From assembly GCA_028455995.1 (NCBI GenBank), contig JABELC010000007.1, positions 744,001 to 808,000 of the forward strand: a DNA stretch of 64,000 bases. Reading direction: 5' to 3'. Position numbers and translations under genes: made by a program. Below the pieces are notes generated by a model. That model ran no database searches and was not told the origin of the DNA. It saw only the letters and a program-made list of their open reading frames with translations. Shown here one piece after another: positions 23,717-36,865 of the stretch. This stretch comes from Scleromitrula shiraiana (lineage: Eukaryota > Ascomycota > Leotiomycetes > Helotiales > Sclerotiniaceae). The stretch's first letter is position 1. Each line of letters begins with the position of its first letter.

Positions 23717-24442
23717 AATGGAGAGAAATTGGGGAATTGAAGAACTGTATATCAGTAAACTTTCACGTCGCCAATTGTGCATCACTGTACAGGAAAGGGA
23801 AAGGAAGGAAAGGAAAGGAGGCGTATATGTACCTGCTAAGAGATATTGTGATGAAAATGGGAGGGGCTGGTTGGCTGTGTCTACTATTAAATCTAGTGGA
23901 TATGAAACTCTTAATAGGGACATAGGATATAGAGATTTCATGGAAATCTACCTAGGAGTTTGCTCCGAGTGAGCTGGGTTAATTTGTTGTAGATTACAAC
24001 AGGAGTTTTATGCTATGACTCTTAAAGACTACTACTTCGTGCTTTATATCTGTAGAAAGTTGAATCTCTTGAGAACACCATATAAATATTATAGTAATAT
24101 CATATCTGCAATACGTTCAAGAGACATCTATTAACGTATAAACAGGAGGATATCCGTGGCGTATCTCATACTCGTACACATATTCTAGTCTCGGCTATTT
24201 TAAAGCCCACATCTACATCCCGCCTTTTTCACCCCACCAGCTACCTAAACCCCAGCAAATCTTAGAAGCTTTCAACACCATCTCAATTCACAACCAAGCT
24301 CCTCGAACACACCTTACAGATCCCACCTCCACCGCACACAAAAACCACCCATTATCCCACCGACCAAAATCAAATTCTATGGCATTAAAAACCACATAAT
24401 ATCCTAATCTCCACAACTTACCAACCGTAACCAGCCATTACC
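23717..24442. other. Intergenic, BTB to SRP72
   Basis: No gene seen. The first ~250 bases keep overlapping open frames that are probably 3' untranslated sequence. The last ~200 bases before SRP72 are C-rich and G-poor, as is common just upstream of fungal start codons. Confidence 0.5.
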
Positions 24443-26517
24443 ATGGCAAGTAATGCCACCTCAACCTTAACATCGCTGCTCCGCAACGCCTCAATCGAAG
24501 ACCACGATGAAATCCTGCAGGCCTCCAACGCCGTCCTGAAAACCTCCAACCACGATCCCGATGCCCTGCAAACGCGCGTTGTCGCGCTCCTAAAACTCGA
24601 TCGATTCGCCGACGCCTTACGAGCGCTCGATGATGGCGGTGATAAGCTTGCTGCTCAATGTATTCTAGAGCGCGCGTATGCGTTATATAAGACGGGGAAA
24701 CTGGAAGATGCCGAGAGCGTATGTAAGGAAGGGGGAAGGGAGGGAGGGAAGAGGGGCTTACAGCATGTGGCTGCTCAGGTGGCATATCGAGCTGAGCGAT
24801 TCGAGGATGCGAAGGATATTTATAGGGAGTTGGTGAGTGGTGCTGAGATCGAGGGGGAGGAGATGGATCTGAGGATTAATGGACTAGCTGTGGATGCGCA
24901 GTTGAGTTGGAAGGGGGCGGGTAGTGAGGGGGGAGAAAATTCTAGGAGGGAGGATTCGGAGGCGTTTGAGACGGCTTATAATGCTGCTTGTGGGTGTATT
25001 GCGCGAGGGGATTATAAGAAGGGCAATGTGCTGTTGAAGATGGCGAGGGATTTGTGTGAGGGGTTGGATGAGTTGAGTGATGAGGAGAAGAGGGCGGAAG
25101 TCTTACCTATTATGGTTCAGCAGATTTTTGTGTTGACGAAATTGGGGAAGTTGGAGGAGGCGGAGGCGTTGAGGAAGATGATTGATATTTCTGAGTATGT
25201 CTTTTTGGAAGGTTTATTGGGGAATTAGAAACTGACTGAATTAGTGTACCGGAAGCACCTACGAAGATTATTGCGCAGAATAATGTGCTTGTGATTTCGA
25301 CGGATATCAAGAATCCATATGAGGTTCAAAACGTCTTCGAGTCGGTGTCCAAATTATCTCATGGAGAGAAATTATTTGAGCATCAATCGAACATTTTACA
25401 GAAGAATCAATATGCCATTGATCTTCAAGCAAAGAAGTATTCGGGTGTCTACCAATCCACTTTGAAGAATATTTCCAAATCACCTTCTCCCACCATTTCT
25501 CCATGGATAAACAGTCTTTCCGTTCTCAATGCAGCGGCGCACACTAACGGCGAGGTCGGAAAAGCTGGTTTAAAGAAGACCCTCTCACTTCTTGAGAAAA
25601 GACCAAATGATGTCGGTTTACTCCTTACAGTCATCCAACTCTACGTCTCAACAAACAATATCAGCCCTGCAATTTCCCTCCTCGAAGCATTCTTCCAACG
25701 ACTCGAAGGATCCACCAACTCCGCTGATCAAGATGCACGCTTCGCCCCTGGATTAATCGCCCTCCTCGTATCCCTATACCGTCACTCTCGCCGCACAAAC
25801 GCCATGAAATCCGAACTCAAAAAAGCAGCTTCCTATTGGCGAAACAAACCACAATCCCAAACATCACCCGCTCTTCTCCACGCAGCAGGTCTTTCCCTCC
25901 TCGAATCCTCGAATCCCGAAGATTCCCTCGCGGCCGGTGAAATCTTCTCTTCCCTCCGCTCCCAGAACCCTACTGATCGTATCGCGATCGCTGGCTGCGT
26001 GGCCGCTTATTCTTCGTCTGATTTTTCAAAGATACAACCGGATCTCGAAAAGTTAACACCGGTTTCTCAACTCATCCAAGGAGTTGACGCGGAAGCGTTA
26101 GAGGACGCGGGTGTTCCTTCACTTCCCCAACCCCCCTCTTCATCCTCTGTACCCCAATCTAAAAAGCGAGCCCTAGATACATCCACGCAAACCCAAACAG
26201 ACAAAGAAAAAGAAGAACCCACGACCAAAAAGCCCAAAACAACAAACACCAGAAAATCAAAACTACCAAAGGATTTCGAGGAAGGCAAGAAGATGGATCC
26301 GGAGAGGTGGTTGCCGGCTAGGGATCGCAGCTCTTATCGGCCGAGGGGGGGTAAGAAGGGGAAGGCGAAGAAGGTGGATTTTACGCAGGGCGGGGTTGTT
26401 AGGGAGGAGGCGCTTGAGGGGACGGATGCGGGAAGTGCGGGTGTGGGGGGGAAGGTTGTTACGGGTGCGGGTGGTGGGGGACAGGCGAAGGGGAAGAAGA
26501 AGAAGGGGAAGAGGTAA
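24443..26517 (+). CDS. srp72: Signal recognition particle subunit SRP72
   Basis: Model: join(24443..25194,25245..26517), 2025 nt, 674 aa. The N-terminal two thirds are TPR-like helical repeats (DPDALQTRVVALLKLDRFADA; LERAYALYKTGKLEDAESV; AEALRK). The C-terminal part has the SRP72 RNA-binding signature at about residues 590-625: KLPKDFEEGKKMDPERWLP, then RDRSSYRP and a Lys/Gly-rich tail. SRP72 binds SRP68 and the 7S RNA and is needed for co-translational targeting to the ER. The sequence is split by one 50-nt intron after DISE. The extreme C-terminus is low complexity (Gly/Lys), encoded by GGGG-rich DNA. It converges with the Sec7 gene, leaving about 1.8 kb of repeat-rich DNA between them. Confidence 0.93.
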
Positions 26518-28367
26518 AGGTAAAGGTAAAGGTAGAGGTAGAGGTAGAGATAGGGAGTTGGTTGTTGGTTGTTGATGGATGTTGATGGTGGAAGGTGCAT
26601 GCATGCATGCATATAAATGAATGAATGAATGGATGGATGGATGGGCTTGTGATGTGAAATGGGGAATTTGATCATAAGAAAAACCGATCATCATATCGTC
26701 ATTATGATGGATCGGTAAATACATAGGTAGATAGATGTACGTATGTATGTATGTATGTATGTATGTATGTATGTATGTATTATACATATATATATATACA
26801 TAAATAGTATATAGATAGTAGAAAAAAGCAAGAGAAAATGAATTATACTATATAGCAAGTTAACTAAATGAAGTTACATATAACATTATGTGATATTTGT
26901 TATGTGTTATGTGATATATGTTATATTTCACCTCATCTATATAGTTAGTATATGTGCAAGTAATAAGTATTCTCAATCTACTAGCAGTCACTGTATGTAA
27001 GATGAAGAATCTACAATTCCATCTATCCATCTGTTCATCCATCCATCTATCCATCCATGTATCCATCTATTCAAATATCACAGTATCATATGACATCACG
27101 AGTCCGATATAGAATAAAACCACGAGATAGAATAATAAGATAATAAGATACGATACGATACGATACGATACGATAATAGCTACCCTACTACTACCACCTA
27201 CTAAGTATCTATCTACCATTTATTTATTTATTTATTATACCTCTCATTTATTTTCAACCCAACTCAAAGCAGTCATTTTCCGAGGTTGTTTCCTATTCCT
27301 ATTCCTATTCCTATTTTTACCCTTATTCCCTCCCAGTCCTTGCATCCACCTAACTTTCTAAAAGGAATGAATGGAATTCAAATCAAATCAAATCAAATCA
27401 AATCAACCCAACCCATTAATGGATCCTCACGACCCAACGTAGACTCTTAATTTTAACCCTCCATCTCCTCTCGTGCCTAGTATATAATATACTAAGTACT
27501 AAGTAAGTGAATAACACATCCTCCCTCCATACTCACTTCGTCCTTTTCCGGTATGACTGCAGTTGCCTCACCACACTTCACCATCCCTTCCCCTCTATTC
27601 CACACCCCACCCTCCGAACCAAAGAACGAAAAACAAAACAAAAGATAAAACTCCAAGCCCTAAGTTCCCAAAGATACCACTATCGCTAGGCTACGCACGT
27701 TATGTTATCGCTATCACCATCGCCATTGCTATCAATCACTACCGCTTAATCGAAGTATCCCTTCCCTACCCTCCATACCTTCCTACCATTTCCTTTATTC
27801 CCTCCGTTTCCCTTCAGTCCCGTATGATCAGAATCCCTATACCCCAAGCCATACCCCAAACCATACCCTAAATACCCTATCCTACCAACCATGCAAGCCC
27901 AAACCAACCAGCCAACCGACCAAATGATACCGCTCCAAGGCCGCAAATTAATATACATACAGAATGAGAAAAAGAAAAAAAGTGGTGCGATGCAAATAAA
28001 AAGAAGTAAAAAGTAAAATAAAGAAGCATTCAAGACAAAAAAAAAGGAGATTCTATATCGTACTTTTCACTGATCCCTGCGAACAAAACCAAAAAAAATT
28101 CCCCTTTCATTTTCCCCAGCTCCAAAAGATATGATGTCAATGTAATATAATATAATAATTGCTTGCACGCTCCCCGAGTCAAGCCAAGAAATGGATATAT
28201 AAAGGACAGACAGTCGTTACGATTATTGCTTGCTGTTGAGATGCGCTAAGTGATGTGATAAAAGACTAAGAAATGGGTATATTTGTAGTTTGCGTATGAG
28301 TATTGGTATGATGTATGTTTATAATAGTTGTTTAAGCGTCGACTCTTTAAAAAGGAGAATTTGGCAA
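26518..28367. other. Microsatellite-rich convergent intergenic region
   Basis: Contains (AGGTAA)n just after the SRP72 stop, (ATGC)n and (GAAT)n near 26600, a GTAT array (26740-26780), ACGAT pentamers (27150-27175), (TTTA)n near 27222, CCTATT hexamers near 27295 and an AATCA array near 27380. The open frames seen here are repeat artefacts. Confidence 0.7.
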
Positions 28368-28370
28368 TCA

Positions 28371-28532
28371 TTCATTCTTAGGTCGAAATGGACCGGGCGA
28401 TCTCTCTCCGGAATCATCATCATCTAGCGGTGAGGGTTCTGGTTCCGGTGTGTAAAATCTGGTTAATCCTCCATGACCGTTTGAATCTTCATCCTCGTTA
28501 CCATCATCAAGAGGCGGTAAAGGAGATCGTCA
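28371..28532 (-). other. In-frame open extension behind the Sec7 UGA stop
   Basis: The annotated frame stops at a TGA (28530-28532). Without any frame change the next 53 codons are open (CGA to GAA, 28529-28371) before another TGA at 28368-28370. The residues, starting RSPLPPLDDGNEDEDSNG, continue the acidic/Ser-Pro character of the tail. See findings. Confidence 0.6.
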
Positions 28533-31500
28533 ACCTTCAGATATGCTTACTGCAGCTTCATAATCGTCATCGATATTGGCCGTAAGATTTTGACCACATG
28601 GGTCATGTGCAGGATACTTTGTGTGCAACTCTCGGAAACTTCGAGCAGTGGCGGTACTAGCGGTAGCTGCAGAACCATGTCGGTGACGAAACTCGACGGG
28701 TTCGGCAAGTATTGAATGGAAATCGTCATCGATCGAAGCTTGAGTGAGGGACTCAGATGCCCTTCGTGGTTGTTTGCACAGGCGGAGGCGTTCTTCATTA
28801 GACATACTCTGAAGTTCCGTACCGAACGTGATAACGGAGGCTTTTTTACCATGTACGACGAAACTTCCAGATCCACGAGATAGGATATCATCGGCGTTAC
28901 CTTCCTCAGACAACCCAGCACTAGATGCTGAATCCCTACCCTTCTTGCTTCGATGGTGAGTCGGGACATGTGCTTCACGCAGAGTCCGATGCAAACTTCG
29001 GCGAATTTTCCCCTTGTCTTTATCAGCATGTTCCTTGCCTTCTTCACCATCTAATCCAGTTCCTGGCCGGGTATCATTAGTAGCCGCATCTGCATCAACC
29101 AATCCCGTCTGTTCAAGAACGGATCTCTCGGCCTCGTCAATATTTGGATCCGAGGAGGAAGTTAGCTTCAAGCTAGAGCGAGATAGTTTAGGTGCGATAC
29201 TAGGACTAGAAGGAACAGCGCTAGATACTGAGGGTTTACGTGGTGATTGAGTATCGAAACTTAGAGGTGGAAGTTCCCATGAAGCTTGAGCTCTGTGAAA
29301 CGAGGTACTCCTCGCGCTAGGCGGTGTTTGAAATATATCATCCAATGCATGCTCCTTCTCGGGTGGAGAAAGTGACTGAGGAGCTGCTGTGGAAGGACGA
29401 GTTGTAGAGTCCGAATTGGGAGATCTGGGGGTTCGTGTTGGTGCTAAACTGCTTGCCTTAGATTGTAAACGGGCTAATGCGGATCGTTGTGACATTGGCG
29501 TATCCCCACTTGGTTCGTTCTTCATGGGAGAAGCCTCCATACTCTTCTCTTCCTCTAGATCCATTATCAATATGTCCTTATGACACTTTAATCGCCAAAT
29601 TTCTATCCTCCCCCATTTCAATTGAGCCGACATTCGAGCAGCAGCAAGTAAAATCTGCTCTCTTGTTTTGGCTTGTATCGGTGCTAAGATTTGTAGATGA
29701 CGTGCGTTTCGTAACTGTGAGTCTAGTTGCTTCTGTGCAACCGCAAGTTTCTCTTCTGCATCCGCAATCTTCTGAAGCATTATTTCACGACGAGCTGCAA
29801 GGATGTCATTCGCCATTTTGTTATCGATCTTTCCACTAACAATAGTGACCTCTCCAGTAGGCGTTTGGACTGATTTGGTTGACTCGTTTTGGCTCTCTAG
29901 ACGACGAATACCCCGGCTACGTTGCCCTTCGTAATTGCCACCAACAACGCCACGCATTCGAACTCCAGACGTCCGAAATGCAGCTGCATAGTTAAGTTTG
30001 GCGAGCCAATCATTCATCTCGTCCTCATCGTCGGCCAAGAATGTTTCTTCAAATCCTCCATGACGAACAAAAACAAATGCATGCTTATGTTTCTTGTATG
30101 TCGAATCTACAAGAGCAACAGCATCATCAGTTGACATCAACGCATCAGGTTTAAACTGCTCTAGAGGAGGTTTAAAGATCACAGGGATACCATCATGGCC
30201 TTGTTTGATATGTGTCTCGTGCTGGTGCATCAAGCTCTTGATCCAGGTAGTATTGCGGAAGAAATAAAGTTGAGCGCCCGTCAGAATAGCACCCCACTCC
30301 TGCCATGGAGAGCGAGTTTTCTTCTTCTTTGCATCTTTTCGCCAAAGCAGACCAACCTTAGTAATTTTGATATCCACAATACCCGGATGGGCATCCTCGG
30401 GATTTGTGACAGTCTTCTCAGACATGAACGCGTCCGGTCGTGATCTCGCAGAAACGATTTGCAGTACACCAGTTCTGAAGAAAGTCTTTTGTAAATCTCG
30501 CAGATTCAATGATGTTGCGCTTCCGAGATAGCTATAGTGCTCCTCAAGGTGCATCACATCCTTAAGATTTGGTCGTAAGGTATCGAGTTTGCTGTCAAGG
30601 ATAAGTGTGTATGGGTCAATGGGTTCCTTTAATGGGCGTTTCGCAGGATCGCCGGATGCTCTAGGAAACATGGACGATTTCTTCTTCATCTTGTGAGGTA
30701 TGATTCTTTCTCCGTTGATATCGACGTCATCTTCCACGTGAATGAAAGGTGTATATGAGATATTGTCATAAAAACATTCCAGAATTTCGTTGAAAATGCC
30801 CTCTCCACGAGTATTCTTGATATAATCTGCCTTCTGCATCTTATGCTTGTTATTCTTGTTGAACACATCAGTATGTAATATAAGGAGTGAGAAAGCAATG
30901 AAGTAGGCCTGATCAGGAGATGCATATATTCCAGGGTTACATTCATGATATCTGTTAGCGAAACCCTGCAAGCATCTATCGATTTGTTGAGTCTCTTTAG
31001 GTAGTTCGACCTCCATGAGAAGCTTTCGTATCGCCATATCCATTGGATATCCAAAGAAGCCAAATCCTCTCATGTAGCTGCGAAGAACGGCCTGAGTAAA
31101 AGCATCGGTTCCTTTGGACAACACACTGGCTACAACACCTCGACTAACTGCTTCCTCCAACCTAACAAGATATTTAGCAGGTGTATCATCGTCAAATCGT
31201 TCCGGAAGCACAATAGGTTCTCTGCTCAATTGTATAGAATTGTTTTTCGATGTGCTTGAGCCAGGCGTAGCAGGCCCTGAATTTGAAGGTGGCTCCGAAC
31301 TCTGACGTAACCGAGCAGTTAGACCAAACAAATCGCCAAAACTTTTCCTTCCTGTAGATGTAGATGTCCTTGTCGATGGTAATGTAGGTGTAGGAAGAGC
31401 ATCTTCAGTAGGTACATTTCTCAATGAACTTAAAGTGGATGATCTACCACGCAGTCCCAATCTAGCACGGGTAGGTGAAGACCTGGAGGATGACGCGGTG

Positions 31501-32674
31501 GATCCTTGTCGTAACAACGGTGTATTCGGACGGCCAACTCCAGTAGACGACTTAGCTGTAGTATTATTAGGGGATGAAGTGGGATGTAAAGGTGATGGCA
31601 TAGGTGACTGAAAATCATGGGACGTCATATCATCAGAAGACTGAGATGTCAGACCTCGAATAGCAGCTGCCTCGAGACCATGCCCAGTATATCTACTAGC
31701 GGATAGAGATTTTGATAGTTCTTGATTTTGTGACTTTTGAGGAAGGTGCCCAAGATCAAATAACGGAGCTGGCTTCTTCCGACGAGGAAGGCGAAAGAAC
31801 GTTGTTGTAGTCTGTACAGTATGTGTTGTCGTTGTGGTAGTTGCATATACTCCATGATCTCCAGAGCTTGCATCCGACCTCGAGGACTCGGAGAGTCTAT
31901 TGGCCGGTAGAGCTAATGTCGAGGTTGCTTCATCTCCATATGCAGGTGGAGCACCAGGATTACCATGGGTCATTGGTCGATGTGTATCATTGAACGTAAC
32001 ACGATTTTTATTCCCCGAAGAGCCAGACTCTGACATTGTTTTCCTTCGCTCTATTTTATCAATTGGAGCTAGCTGCGATGCTTCTCCTTCTTGACCTCCT
32101 ACTATGCCAGTATTATCTGAAGATGATTTACCCCGGCTTGAAAGTCGAACCTTGGGTTTCTTTTTATCTGAGCGCATCTTGTTGAAATCCAATGCTGGGG
32201 CCGTGGTAATTATTTCAGGTGCTATAATCCTGTCAGCACATGCCAAGGTCTAAAAATCGAGAAATACTTGCGATGGGGTAATGGAGGTGCATCTTCAGCG
32301 ATCGTTGCATTTTGTGCATGTAATCGCGATTTGGTAGATAATTGTGAGTCGGAAGCATGTCGAAACCTTAATATTGAGAAGCGACGGTGTTTTGAAGTTT
32401 CTTCTTGAATTGGTGGTGACACTGCTCTTTCCAATTCTGTAGAACTATCTCTTGCAGGTCTAACCAAGACTGGTGGTGGTGTATTTGTATTTGTCAATGG
32501 ACTGAGGAATGAAAACGAGGGTTGACGAGTATTTTGTTCACTTGCTCTGCTATCAGGAACATCTGAATCGGTAGTGGAATGGAGGTGAAGATTTGAATCC
32601 AAGGTGGGAAAGAAGCTATGTCGTCGCAATTCAGTATCATTGGTGGCAGCACCACGACGACGAAGTAAAGGCAT
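28530..32674 (-). CDS. Sec7-domain Arf guanine-nucleotide exchange factor with PH domain (Syt1-like)
   Basis: Model: complement(join(28530..32229,32268..32674)), 4107 nt, 1368 aa. The first 450 residues are Ser/Thr/Pro-rich and disordered. A Sec7 domain spans about 480-630: FGYPMDMAIRKLLMEVELP, then KETQQIDRCL carrying the glutamic-finger Glu, and LLILHTDVFNKNNKHKM. A PH domain lies at about 750-885 (VGLLWRKDAKKKKTRSPWQE to MNDWLAKLNYAAAF). A coiled coil follows near 945 and then a long disordered tail. This arrangement matches yeast Syt1 and its filamentous relatives, which activate Arf-family GTPases for Golgi/endosomal traffic. The short intron (32230-32267, 38 nt) has a weak donor (GTATTT); the first exon could instead be a separate small frame, but the join is seamless. 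The UGA at 28530 may be a sequence variant, since the frame continues. Confidence 0.9.
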
Positions 32675-33984
32675 ATTGAAGTAAATCGAACAACATCGAT
32701 TCTATGCAATAATTACCAAGTAATAGTAATCAATTGAATTATCGATCACATTTGCAATTTGCGATTTGCGATTTGCGATTTGTAATCTCGAACGAACGAT
32801 GTATTGTGTTGTTTGAGATTTGAGGTTCTGTGTACCAGTATCCCTTCGTCTGAAGGTGATTAGTAGAAGCGGGATTCCTTGGAAGGTTAAAGTTCATTTC
32901 ATAACGAGTTCAGTGGTTCAGTGGATAGAACTAAGAGAAAACTTTTTACACAAGCAAGTATAAAAAAAAAATAAAAAAAAATAAAAAATTAGAAAAAATT
33001 AGAATAAAAAAAGAATAAAAAGATAATTCAAATGAAACAAAAAGAGGATCAAAAAATAAATAATTCAATCCAAATTCAAAGTACCGTGACTGTGGTTGAT
33101 AAACATTTCATTTCATACTCTTATGACTTTCAAAATAGAAAAAAGACCATTTTCAATATGAAGATCAATTTTATATATGGGTTGAGTGAGAGCTTTTCAT
33201 AGTTTATATTATATCTATTTGGCCTAGATATATTGGGGTGGGAGGGGAATAGAATATTTCATTCATTGTTCTAAAGGTTCTAAAACTTCCATTTTTGATG
33301 ATGAATGACGCAAAAGCTGATGATAATACGTGAACAGTGAAGAATGAACAGTACAGTAAACCATTCATTATTTGAGTAATAAATAATAAATAATAAATAA
33401 AGAATTTGGCTTTTAATAATTTTTATTCATTCTTTACATTCTTACATGCTTACGTGCTTACGTGCTTCTTTGCTGTTGAATTGTTTACTCGTACAAGCTG
33501 GAATTATACATCAAGGTGTTGTATCTACATGCAATATCGCACAACGCCTATATCCATAGTGATAAATTATTATGTAGTATCTACTACATACATACATACC
33601 TACCATCTACAGATAACTAGCCGGTAAATCACGTATCAAAATACCAATGACCTACCAGATATAAACAAGAAGTGATAACACATCAAATGCTGACCTGGAT
33701 ATGCTAGACAATTCAGCCTTATCCAGCCCAGCCACCAGCATTATCATTCATTATCCATATCCACATCCACATCCATATCCAAATCCACATCCATATCCAT
33801 ATCAATCAATAAATATCAAGACAGACCAACCGACCCAAGCCAAAGCCCAATTCTTACTTCCTATGAGTATTCACTCCAGGAATAAAATAAATATAATATA
33901 AGCCAGCCATCTACTTATAATAAGTCAACCTTCCCTAAATAATTATAATAATCAAGTTAGCAATAACACCTATACCCCTATCAC

Positions 33985-34015
<31 letters not shown>

Positions 34016-35199
34016 TCTAGTACCTTTACCACCTCCCCAAAAAAATCTCAATACCCACAAGTATCCCAAGACCATCTTCAAAAAAGTTTCAGATCATCAA
34101 AGACCGTTCCCTTCTCTTCTTTTCCCTTCCTTTCTCTTTCCCAAATGAAATACATCCCCAAAAATGATCCATCCAAACGGTCTACATAGTGAACCGAGGT
34201 ACCTTATAATTATAAAATCTCAAAATAGTAATATTAAAATTTGAATCGTCCAATATCCAAAATATCCAATTTTCCTCCAAGATAGCCGTTTTTCTTCTTA
34301 GGTGGCATGTAGTTGGAATAACGTAGTTAGTATAGGCATAGCATAGGTATAGGTATAGGTATAGATATAGGGATAGGTATACGGATACCAGTATTGATAG
34401 ACAGGGCTAGTCAACGTGGTCTAGTTACATTGATGTTCTAGAAGCAAACACATGGGAAGAGATCTATCTATTTTTAGAATTTATCTTGAGGGGAGGGGGT
34501 TGAGATTGGACTTTTGAGATTTCATTATTCAATTGCGAGCATATTCATGAACATATTATTCATATATATACAAATATATACAAATATATATATGAATGAA
34601 TGAATAAATAATTGGTATAAATCAACAATTTTATATGTAAATCCAATTATTATGAAATTCCATAAACTGTATTGCTGTCTCCATCTTTATAAATAAGCCA
34701 TCGGAGCTCGGCTTTCGCCTTGGTCGTAGAATATATCCTGTTCGAGTAACTGGTATGTATGTATGTATGTGAGATGTACAAAGATCAACATCGATTAGAT
34801 CCCGGACCCAGATTTTGTAATCTCATGATCTATGTCACCCATCAGATCAGTCCATAAAACGCTTTTGGATTTATGAAATAGGAAGATCGTTTTGAAGGAT
34901 CTGAAAAGGTTAGAATTATCTATTGTAGACTGGAATTGAAATGGATCTGATATTGGAATAAATGTTTGATTGTAGATAAGAACGGAGAGTAAAGGTGACA
35001 TGTTATTGTCTTGGACTAGGCTACTATCATTCGATGCAATGAAATACAATACAGCATAATGTCAGATCCTCATTCCATTCCAAACCTTCCATCTTCCCTC
35101 CCAATACCAACTAAGAAATTCATACATAAAGTATCGTATTCATCCCATCCCACCCATTCCCATTCCCATTCCCATCACAGACCAACTTATAAATCAACT
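32675..35199. other. Intergenic, AT-rich, microsatellites
   Basis: About 2.5 kb upstream of the Sec7 gene. Includes GCGATTT heptamers near 32760-32785, A-rich runs (32965-33030), TCCACA/TCCATA hexamers (33740-33805), (AAT)n (33989-34013), a GGTATA array (34340-34370) and GTAT units (34751-34770). A minus-strand frame at 34795-35049 (84 codons) has no further support. Confidence 0.6.
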
Positions 35200-36865
35200 C
35201 TAAAGCTCCACCAAAATCTTAACATACTTCTCCTTCCTCCCAATTAACTCTCGAAAGCCATCTTTTTCTACGTTATCCAGTGAGATTTTACTTGTTATCA
35301 TTGAGGCGGGGTTCATAGATCCTTTTGATGTGTTAGAGGAGGGAGAGAAGAAAGATGGAAGGAAAAAATGGGAAATTGGGAGGAGGAGGGGAAGAGATAA
35401 GGAGGGAAAGTAAAGGAAGGGGGGAAATACCAGATGCAATAGCTTCAATAGTTTCTTCAAAATCTTGACGTACGTATCCTAGTGATGCTACGTAGATTCC
35501 TTCGCGCCAGACGCTGGGAGTGAGAGGAAATTGTTAGTTTGTATTTCGTTAAGAGAGTGGATTGGGGAGTGATGTTGGAGATTGTTATTTGTTAGAATCT
35601 GAAGGTGAATGGGTGTATATGGATATTAGCTTTTGTGGGATGAATACTTCTTATCGCAATTGGCCATTTCGACTTATGTGCTAGTGTTTCATAGTGGGCT
35701 TAGGGATGAAGTGAGGTGGAAGCAGATGAGAAGATGGGATGGAATGGGTCAATAAAAAGCAAATGTTGATGCTGGCACTTCAGCATATTCATCCAGGCAT
35801 TAGGTTGAATATCTCGCATAGAAGTGAACTTGAAAAACGTCTCGAGAAAGAATAACTTTAAGAGGAGAACGAAAACTTACAGCCAGTTCGGATTAAAGGG
35901 AACCTCTTTCTCCCAAATTGCCACATTAACCACCGTCCCATGAGATTTAATCAATGAACAAGCCGTCTTCAAACCCACCGCCACTCCCGCACAATCAAAC
36001 ACAATATCAACCCCCTCCCCCGTCAACTCCATAACCCTCTTCTCAACATCATCCGTCACAGGATTCAACACTGTATCCGCCCCAAATTGCTTTGCAAACT
36101 TCTGTCTACTATCCGTCGGTTCACTCACAATAATCTGGCCACACCCCCTCGCTTTCAACGCATTAATAACCGCAATACCAATTGGGCCTCCACCTAGAAT
36201 TAAAATCGACGAGTCGGGTTTCAACGGACTTTGTCGAACAGCATGCCATCCTACAGAAAGCGGCTCGACTAACGCTCCAATATCTAATGGTATGTGTTCG
36301 GGCAGTGGATGTACGAGTTCTGGAGGTAGAGTAGCGGCTCCGGATAGTCCTCCTCCCCAGCCTGATAGACCTACAAAACCACCTTTGTAACAGACGTTTT
36401 CTTGGCCGCGTTTACAGGCTGCACATGTGTTGTCTGAGATTGTGGGTTGGATGGCTACTTTTTGACCGATTTTGAATCCGCTTACTTTGGATCCGATTTC
36501 GATTATGGTACCTTGTGTTTGTTAGGGAATGATAAGGGAAATATATCAGAGGATTTACCAGAGAATTCGTGGCCTAGTGTTATGGGGAGGACTTCGCCGG
36601 TTACGGGGTGAGGTGATTGGGGGATGAAGTTGGGACCGCCTAGGTATTCATGAAGATCTATTGAAATGTTTCAATATGTGATCAATTGGGATGATGATTA
36701 AATAAATAAGGAGGACGATCATCTACTTGGAATGATAAGAAACATACCAGTTCCACAAATACCTACATATGCAGGTTTGATCTTGAGCTGCCCCTCTTTA
36801 CAAATAGGTTCATCCACTTCTTCTACCCTGATATCCTCCTTTCCATAATATCGGAGTGCTCTCAT
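35200..36865 (-). CDS. Zinc-dependent alcohol dehydrogenase, (R,R)-2,3-butanediol dehydrogenase type
   Basis: Model: complement(join(35200..35321,35431..35513,35881..36511,36559..36657,36748..36865)), 1053 nt, 350 aa. It is a medium-chain dehydrogenase. It has the catalytic zinc site (ICGTDLHEYLGGPNFI; then GHEFSGT), the structural zinc loop CAACKRGQENVC, the Rossmann motif ILGGGPIGIAV, and near the end NPNWLVWREGIYVASLGYVR, which resembles butanediol and acetoin reductases. The expected reaction is interconversion of acetoin and (R,R)-2,3-butanediol with NAD(H). Intron 3 (35514-35880, 367 nt) is far longer than others in the window but joins NWL to VWRE as in the family. The gene is head-to-head with the TPP enzyme, 916 bp apart. 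Xylitol or sorbitol dehydrogenase is a less likely alternative. Confidence 0.87.

Noticed and set aside
34795..35049. 84-codon minus-strand frame upstream of the butanediol-dehydrogenase-like gene end
   Set aside because: No family resemblance, no splice partners and AT-rich composition.
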